Of a stretch of 64,000 nucleotides of DNA, positions 59,476 through 64,000 are shown in pieces (the stretch's first letter is position 1; the number at the start of each line of letters is the position of its first letter). The translations under genes and the position numbers were made by a program. The DNA is from Takakia lepidozioides (taxonomy: Eukaryota; Streptophyta; Takakiopsida; Takakiales; Takakiaceae): the NCBI GenBank assembly GCA_030704615.1, contig CM060732.1, forward strand, positions 37,057,053 through 37,121,052, given 5' to 3'. Below the pieces are notes generated by a model. The model was not told the origin of the DNA. It made no database searches and saw only the letters and a list, made by a program, of their open reading frames with translations.

Positions 59476-60269
59476 AGCCTGAGGCGAATTTGAGACAGAT
59501 GCAGCAGCTCAGCACTACAAGTACCTCAAACTGGGAGCCAGGGCTACCAGTATTCGAACAATGCTTGTCTCCCTGTGCCATCCTGGAAGAGTCGGCCCAC
59601 AAGTCCTGGAGAAGCTACAAACTGTTGATCAAAAAGCTCCGCTGCAAGGGTTGCAGTGTGCGTCTCAAGTAATGGTCCGCAAGCTCCTGCACATACTTGT
59701 AAGGCTCCGTAGACACGCCTGCAACATCCAGCCGATCTCGAGAGCTGTACAGCTCTCCAAGACGTGGGGATGGCGGCAAAAGCCCTTGATAGCGACAACC
59801 TGCGCCGCCTCTAATAACACCCCCGCTAATCCTCTATCCCTCCCGCTAATTCACTTCCACGAACGTTTCTCCTCCGCCAACTTCCGCGGTCGGATCGCAG
59901 TGACGTCCATGTCAAACTCAGTGTGGAGATCGAGTCGTCTTTCCAACCGCAACGAGCACGCGATGAGCAACCGCCACCCTACGCATCAACCCTATTTTTT
60001 CTTTTTCTTTTTTCGGATTACTTGCAGGGGGGAAGCAAGGGAAAAACTATCCGTGCCGGGACCATTGCCAGGCACTAAACTGGCCTATTTCATTAAGGGA
60101 TGTGGGGATCGTCGCGACAATTATTTCTGCGTCTTAGTCTATTTTTGCAAGGAGAAATAGTGACACCGGTCGAGATGGAGGTCGTAGGTTGCTCTTTATG
60201 GATGTTGATGGAGGAGTTTGACAGCAGCAATGACATAACAAAGGGACCAAAAAGGTAGACTCCGGCCCA

Positions 60270-60330
60270 TGCAAGCCTAAATTATGGTGTCGCTTGTCGC
60301 TTCGCCCCCAAAAAGGCTACGGCAAGGTGG
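60270..60330 (-). mobile_element. SINE-like tail in tandem unit 1
   Basis: On the minus strand: TCTCCACCTTGCCGTAGCC, GGGGGCGAAGCGACAAGCGA, CACCATAATTTAGG. Same motif order as the family members in the CMT and GST introns; duplicated along with the unit (see 62381). Confidence 0.55.
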
Positions 60331-60820
60331 AGATTGTAGCATAACATAGAGCCCACCCCTGAAAGGGAGCAGTACGCGCAATGTATTTATGCCAACTTCG
60401 GTCTAATATATGGGGCTTTATCGCAGAAGGAAGGAAAAGTAGCAGAGGTGGTGGGCACTTAAGAGTGTTTTTAAATCCGACCAGATTTCGAGCCGACAAA
60501 TGCTTAGCTATTAGCTACATGTAGAGAAGAATTAAAATACGGAAGTTTCCACAAAAATGTGCCAGTGTCTCAATCGCAATTTGTGAACCTGTCACAACGT
60601 CACACCTCTCACCTCTCACCTCTGAAGAATCCAAAGGAGTCTAGTGTCTTTTATCAGAAACACTAAGCAAGTTCAAGATGCTCTAGCTACGAAAGAGAGA
60701 CTAGTTTGCATTCCACACAATGTAAGCGTCATGTGTTCTGAAGCAGTTGCGATCCTACATTCTGTCCATGGGATCAGGTAAGTAAAGTTTGTGACAAAGG
60801 TTGAAGACAGAGCCACTGGT

Positions 60821-61351
60821 TTAAAGCCGTGTCAATGACAGACTGTTCAGGTATTGGTGATCTGAGGTCATAACTATCTTGCATTTGTAGAAACCTGAGG
60901 GGTAGCAAATAATCTTTTCAATTGCTACTGCCTCAGAGAGGTCACTGGACTGTTGGGCGGCTCCTAATATTCTGCGGGTCGCAGTAAAACTCTTCAGCCA
61001 GTACACACTGGGGAATTTCTCCAACTCCAGCGAGTAGAGATGTCCGCCTATTGACTCCAACTCCCTGCAATACAGCTGTGGAATCTGATAACCGAAAATC
61101 AGACGCCGGGGCCCTCTCCCTGTGGTGGCATACCCACTGGCAGCCAGCTCCATCTGCTCCTTGCTAAGCACCATTCGCTTCGGCAGCCATTCGGAAACAA
61201 TGTACCTCAGGACATTCATGGTGGCTCCTGACATGAAGGGACGATCTCCGTTGATCAGCAGTGGAAACAAATCGTGGGAGCAATCAGAAATCTGCACACA
61301 GGCAAATGCCATTGGTGGGTGATCAACAACAGGATGAGCAAAGCAGCACAA
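60821..61351 (-). CDS. Hypothetical protein of tandem unit 2, paralogue of the 58469-58957 frame
   Basis: Unrecognised family. The minus-strand frame of 176 codons reads MCCFAHPVVDHPPMAFACVQ at its start; the paralogue starts at the second Met (61312 here). Contains ATMNVLRYIVSEWLPKRMVL, SGYATTGRGPRRLIFGYQIP and SVYWLKSFTATRRILGAAQQ. Compared with unit 1 it has extra in-frame codons in the GRGPRRLIFG stretch. It ends at the same relative stop. It might belong to a larger spliced gene or to a repeat-borne frame. Confidence 0.5.
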   Translation of the reverse strand: MCCFAHPVVDHPPMAFACVQISDCSHDLFPLLINGDRPFMSGATMNVLRYIVSEWLPKRMVLSKEQMELAASGYATTGRGPRRLIFGYQIPQLYCRELESIGGHLYSLELEKFPSVYWLKSFTATRRILGAAQQSSDLSEAVAIEKIICYPSGFYKCKIVMTSDHQYLNSLSLTRL

Positions 61352-62380
61352 TCATACAGTCAGCTGTGCAAGGAAGAATTCGTCTTAGCGCTGAAATACG
61401 TATTACTTTGCGAGCATGTAAGCATGACCGCCAACAGGAGTTGGTGGACACGAGAAACCAGAGGTCGCAGAGTAAATGCATTCTCACAGGTACATGCAAA
61501 GCACGTCAACAATCAAAGGCACTTCAAATGTTCCAGCCAAACCCACAGAATCAGAAAAGCTCAGAAGCGGGCCACAGTCTTCGCCGAATTTCAGACAGAT
61601 GCAACAGCTCAGCACTACAAGTACCTCAAACTGGGAATCAGGGCTACTAGTATTCGAGCAGTGCGTGTCTCCCTGTGGCATCCTGGAAGAGCCGGCCCAC
61701 AAGTCCTGGAGAAGCTACAAACTGTTGAACAACAGCTCCGCTGCAAGGGTTGAAGTGTGCATCTCAAGTAATCTTGCGCAAGCTCCTGCACATACTTGTA
61801 AGGCTCTGTAGACACGCCTGCAACGTCCAGCTGATCTCGAGAGCTGTGCAGCTCCGGCAAGACGTGGGGATGGCGGCAAACTCCCCGCTCTGCGCTTCTT
61901 TCCCGGTGACAGCGACAACCTGCGCCGCCTCTAATAACACCCCCGCTAATCCTCTCTCCCTCCCGCTAATTTACTTCCACCAACGTTTCTCCTCCGCCCA
62001 CTTCTGCGGTCCGATCGCAGTGACGTCCATGTCAAACTGTGGAGATCGGGCCGAGTTGTCTTTCCAACCGCCACCCTACGCATCAACCCTATTTTTTTAT
62101 ATATTTTTTCGGATTACAGGGGACAACTTAACTTAGCCCTGGCATGGCATTGAGAAAGCAAGGGAAAAAAATTAACCGTGCCGGGGACCATTGCCAGGCA
62201 CTAAATTGGCCTATTTCATTAAGGGATGTGGGGATCGTTGCGACAATTATTTTTGCGCCTTGGTCTATTCTTGCAAAGAAAAATAGTGACACCGGTCGAG
62301 ATTGTAGGTTGCTCTTTATGGATGTTGATGGAGGAGTTTGACAACGACATAACAAAGGGACCAAAAAGATGGACTCCGGC

Positions 62381-62445
62381 CCATGCAAGCCTAAATTATG
62401 GTGTCACTTGTCGCTTCGCCCCCAAAAAGGCTACGGCAAGGTGGA
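62381..62445 (-). mobile_element. SINE-like tail in tandem unit 2
   Basis: Copy of the 60270-60330 element within unit 2, with the same minus-strand motif order and CACCATAATTTAGG tail. Confidence 0.55.
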
Positions 62446-62727
62446 GATTGTAGCATAACATAGAGCCCACCTCTGAAAGTGAGCAGTACGCGCAATGGAA
62501 AGAGGCTCTTATTCTTATTTATGCGGTTGGTCGTTGTCTAATATATGGGGCTTTATTGCGGAAGGAAGGAAATGTAGCAGAGGTGGTGGGCACTTAGTAG
62601 TTAATTTTCAAATCCGACCAGATTTCCACCCGATAAATGGCTAAGTTAGCTATTAGCTACATGAAGAGAAGAATTGGGAGAATATCCGGAAGTTTCCACA
62701 ACAGTGTGCGCATCTGTCACAACGTGC

Positions 62728-62783
62728 CACGTGCCATATAAGCCACATTTGTACGGGTGCCAGCTAGTCTTTTTCGCCACGTG
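62728..62783. promoter_or_regulatory. Two G-box palindromes 50 bp apart
   Basis: GCCACGTGCC (CACGTG at 62728-62733) and GCCACGTGGG (CACGTG at 62778-62783). They lie just 5' (minus strand) of tandem unit 2. Whether they drive any gene is unknown. Confidence 0.35.
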
Positions 62784-63139
62784 GGTGATGGGTAGAACGT
62801 ACAGGTGGCCCCGGCGGTCACTTTTGAAAAATGTAAAAACAAACAGTGGTGGGTAGAGTGTACTGAGCAAGTTTAGAACGTGGTTGTGTGCAGGTTTTGT
62901 TTATTATGGTAATGAGTAAGGATGTACATGGGTCAAATCATCTTAATTTTTTTTTGTTTTTGTTCGCCCTGCCACTGGAAGGCAGTGTGGATCGGATCGG
63001 ATTGCAAATGGAATGACTTTGACCAGCTGGCAACGGGAAAAAAAAAGACCAGCTGGCACACTGGGTTCTTTTCTTATGTTCCTTAGATGTTCCATTGATG
63101 GATGAATCTATGATTTTATTAGATGATTTTCATTCTTCC
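62784..63139. other. Spacer without recognised gene
   Basis: T-rich tract near 62946 and scattered low-complexity sequence; nothing assignable. Confidence 0.4.
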
Positions 63140-63326
63140 ATTAAGAATTCGGTTTTTTTTTTTTTTTTCCCCCTTTTTTTGTTTTTTTAGTGAACAGGGG
63201 GATTGTAGCCCTGGAAATTTTATTAAGGTAAGGAAAAAATAACCTTACAAAAGCCATAAAAGATTTGGGCTAACTATTCCTTCATTGCTTAGAGGTTGAT
63301 TATTTTACGGAATTGCTCTTTATGAT

Positions 63327-63377
63327 TCTAGTGACCCATTCCGAATCTGGAATATGACAGTGAAATAGGTCACTAGA
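63327..63377. repeat. Hairpin-forming inverted repeat
   Basis: TCTAGTGACCCATT (63327-63340) pairs with AATAGGTCACTAGA (63364-63377), 13 of 14 positions, with an inner ATTCC/GGAAT pair. The arms share TCTAGTGAC with the larger inverted repeat just downstream. Confidence 0.8.
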
Positions 63378-63390
63378 ACTTAGCCCTAAT

Positions 63391-63549
63391 CTTTTATGCA
63401 ATGGAACGGGATTTCTAGTGACTACTACGGTAGGTTCGATGCCCGCTCACCTGACGCTCCGCCTACGGGGGCCTCACGTCAAGTTCGCCCCCGCCGGCAT
63501 CTTACCTGCTGTAATAGTCACTAGAAATCCCGTTCCCTATTACATAAGG
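63391..63549. repeat. Long inverted repeat around a GC-rich core (MITE-like or foldback)
   Basis: GGAACGGGATTTCTAGTGACTA (63403-63424) is the exact reverse complement of 63515-63536, and similarity extends to about 37 bp per arm. The roughly 85-bp core is GC-rich, with a B-box-like GGTTCGATGCCCG at about 63433. It may be a small foldback element inserted in LINE 3' UTR sequence or a structural element of that UTR. Confidence 0.8.
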
Positions 63550-64000
63550 CAGAGAAGAGAGGTACCACTCAGAGCCTAAAGTCCAAGAGAAGCATCAGGG
63601 GAATCAAGGAAGGCAGCAAGCAGAACCTACAAACTGCCACCTAGAAGCAGAGGCTGCAAACAAGGCAGCGGAATGAACCTAGCAAGCTGCTAAACTCCAA
63701 GCCAACAACTAGGAAGTCAGCTAAGGCAGGGATTTGTGCTAAGTGGCAGCCCAACAGAAACACCACTTAGCTGACAGCAGAAACACTAGCAAAGGACCAC
63801 CAAGTAGCAGACCAGACTGCCGGGCCTGAGCAAAACAAACACTAAGAGCTTGAAGGGGCCAGATCAAGCAGCAGAACGAAGATCTGCTCTATCTACGGAG
63901 TGCCAAAGTTGATGAAGCAGTCTTCAAGAAGACTAGAATGAACCATAGGCAAGCCAAACAGGACCGACTAAGAGAGGATGCTCCTATGAAGAACTCCTTT

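Larger units (their letters stand above)
58224..62730. repeat. Large direct tandem duplication, unit about 2.35-2.4 kb
   Basis: Unit 1 (about 58224-60600) and unit 2 (about 60624-62730) begin with GAAGAATCCAAAGGAGT and stay collinear through a minus-strand reading frame, a CCCCCGCTAATCCTCT stretch, a T-rich tract (59994 and 62089), a SINE-like tail and AAATCCGACCAGATTTC. Differences are substitutions plus scattered indels. Unit 1 also has two internal tandem duplications (58345 and 58990), so those arose after or apart from the large event. Confidence 0.9.
63140..64000 (-). mobile_element. 3' tail of a further minus-strand LINE, running off the window
   Basis: A long T tract (63151-63190, poly-A on the minus strand) is followed by GGGGATTGTAGCCCTGG, TTTTATTAAGG, AAAAAATAACCT and GCCATAAA. 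The first LINE has the matching order after its T tract at 19950-20075 (GTAGAGGCCCTGG, TTTATTGAAAA, AAAAAATAACCT, GCCATAAA). From about 63550 the sequence is purine-rich without an open frame, consistent with a 3' UTR; the coding part would lie beyond 64000. Confidence 0.55.

Noticed and set aside
1-64000. CRISPR array, bacterial operon or phage-like defence system
   Set aside because: All coding sequence is spliced plant nuclear DNA; the tandem repeats found have one or two units and no regular spacers.

Overview
The window is nuclear DNA of a land plant, most likely a non-seed plant (moss, lycophyte or fern grade). The evidence is a multi-exon chromomethylase with BAH, chromo and C5-methyltransferase parts (a plant-specific architecture), an intronless DYW-type PPR editing factor, GT-AG introns of about 100-1500 bp, A-type cyclin, ACD11, SWI2/CHR9 and xi-class GST orthologues, and plant L1-type LINEs. 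The presence of a DYW editing factor argues against complex-thalloid liverworts. I cannot name the species.

Layout. 1-13.3 kb: chromomethylase (CMT) gene, + strand, more than 20 exons. 13.9-15.5 kb: small membrane-anchored TPR protein gene, - strand, with a 389-bp MITE-like element in an intron. 17.3-19.6 kb: intronless PPR-DYW gene, + strand. 19.95-33.9 kb: a block of degenerate LINEs, all on the - strand: one near full-length element, one 5'-truncated element and two fragments. 34.0-38.5 kb: A-type cyclin gene, + strand, with a promoter rich in GGCGCC and G-box sites. 40.0-41.7 kb: ACD11-like sphingolipid-transfer protein gene, - strand, divergent from the SWI2/CHR9-like Snf2 ATPase gene at 42.3-49.2 kb, + strand. 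50.4-53.7 kb: a region bounded by long GC-rich inverted repeats. 54.0-57.6 kb: glutathionyl-hydroquinone reductase gene, + strand. 58.2-62.7 kb: a direct tandem duplication of about 2.4 kb carrying an unrecognised - strand reading frame in each unit. 63.1-64 kb: the 3' tail of another - strand LINE plus two hairpin-forming inverted repeats.

These genes do not form a pathway or an operon. They are ordinary plant housekeeping genes: DNA methylation, organellar RNA editing, cell cycle, lipid transfer, DNA-damage-linked chromatin remodelling and quinone/thiol redox. They are separated and partly invaded by repeats.

The most notable pattern is that local tandem duplications repeatedly copy exon-intron borders inside working genes. 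There are two in CMT and one in ACD11. Each leaves an extra splice acceptor or donor, and the two CMT decoy exons run into stop codons. A second pattern is a dispersed short repeat family with a conserved tail (core around CCATAATTTAC). At least one copy carries tRNA-like A and B boxes, and copies lie in introns of CMT and the GST gene and in the tandem repeat region. No RNA genes beyond SINE-like tRNA relics and no CRISPR arrays were seen. All exon borders were read by eye from GT-AG signals and family similarity recalled from knowledge; no alignment was run.
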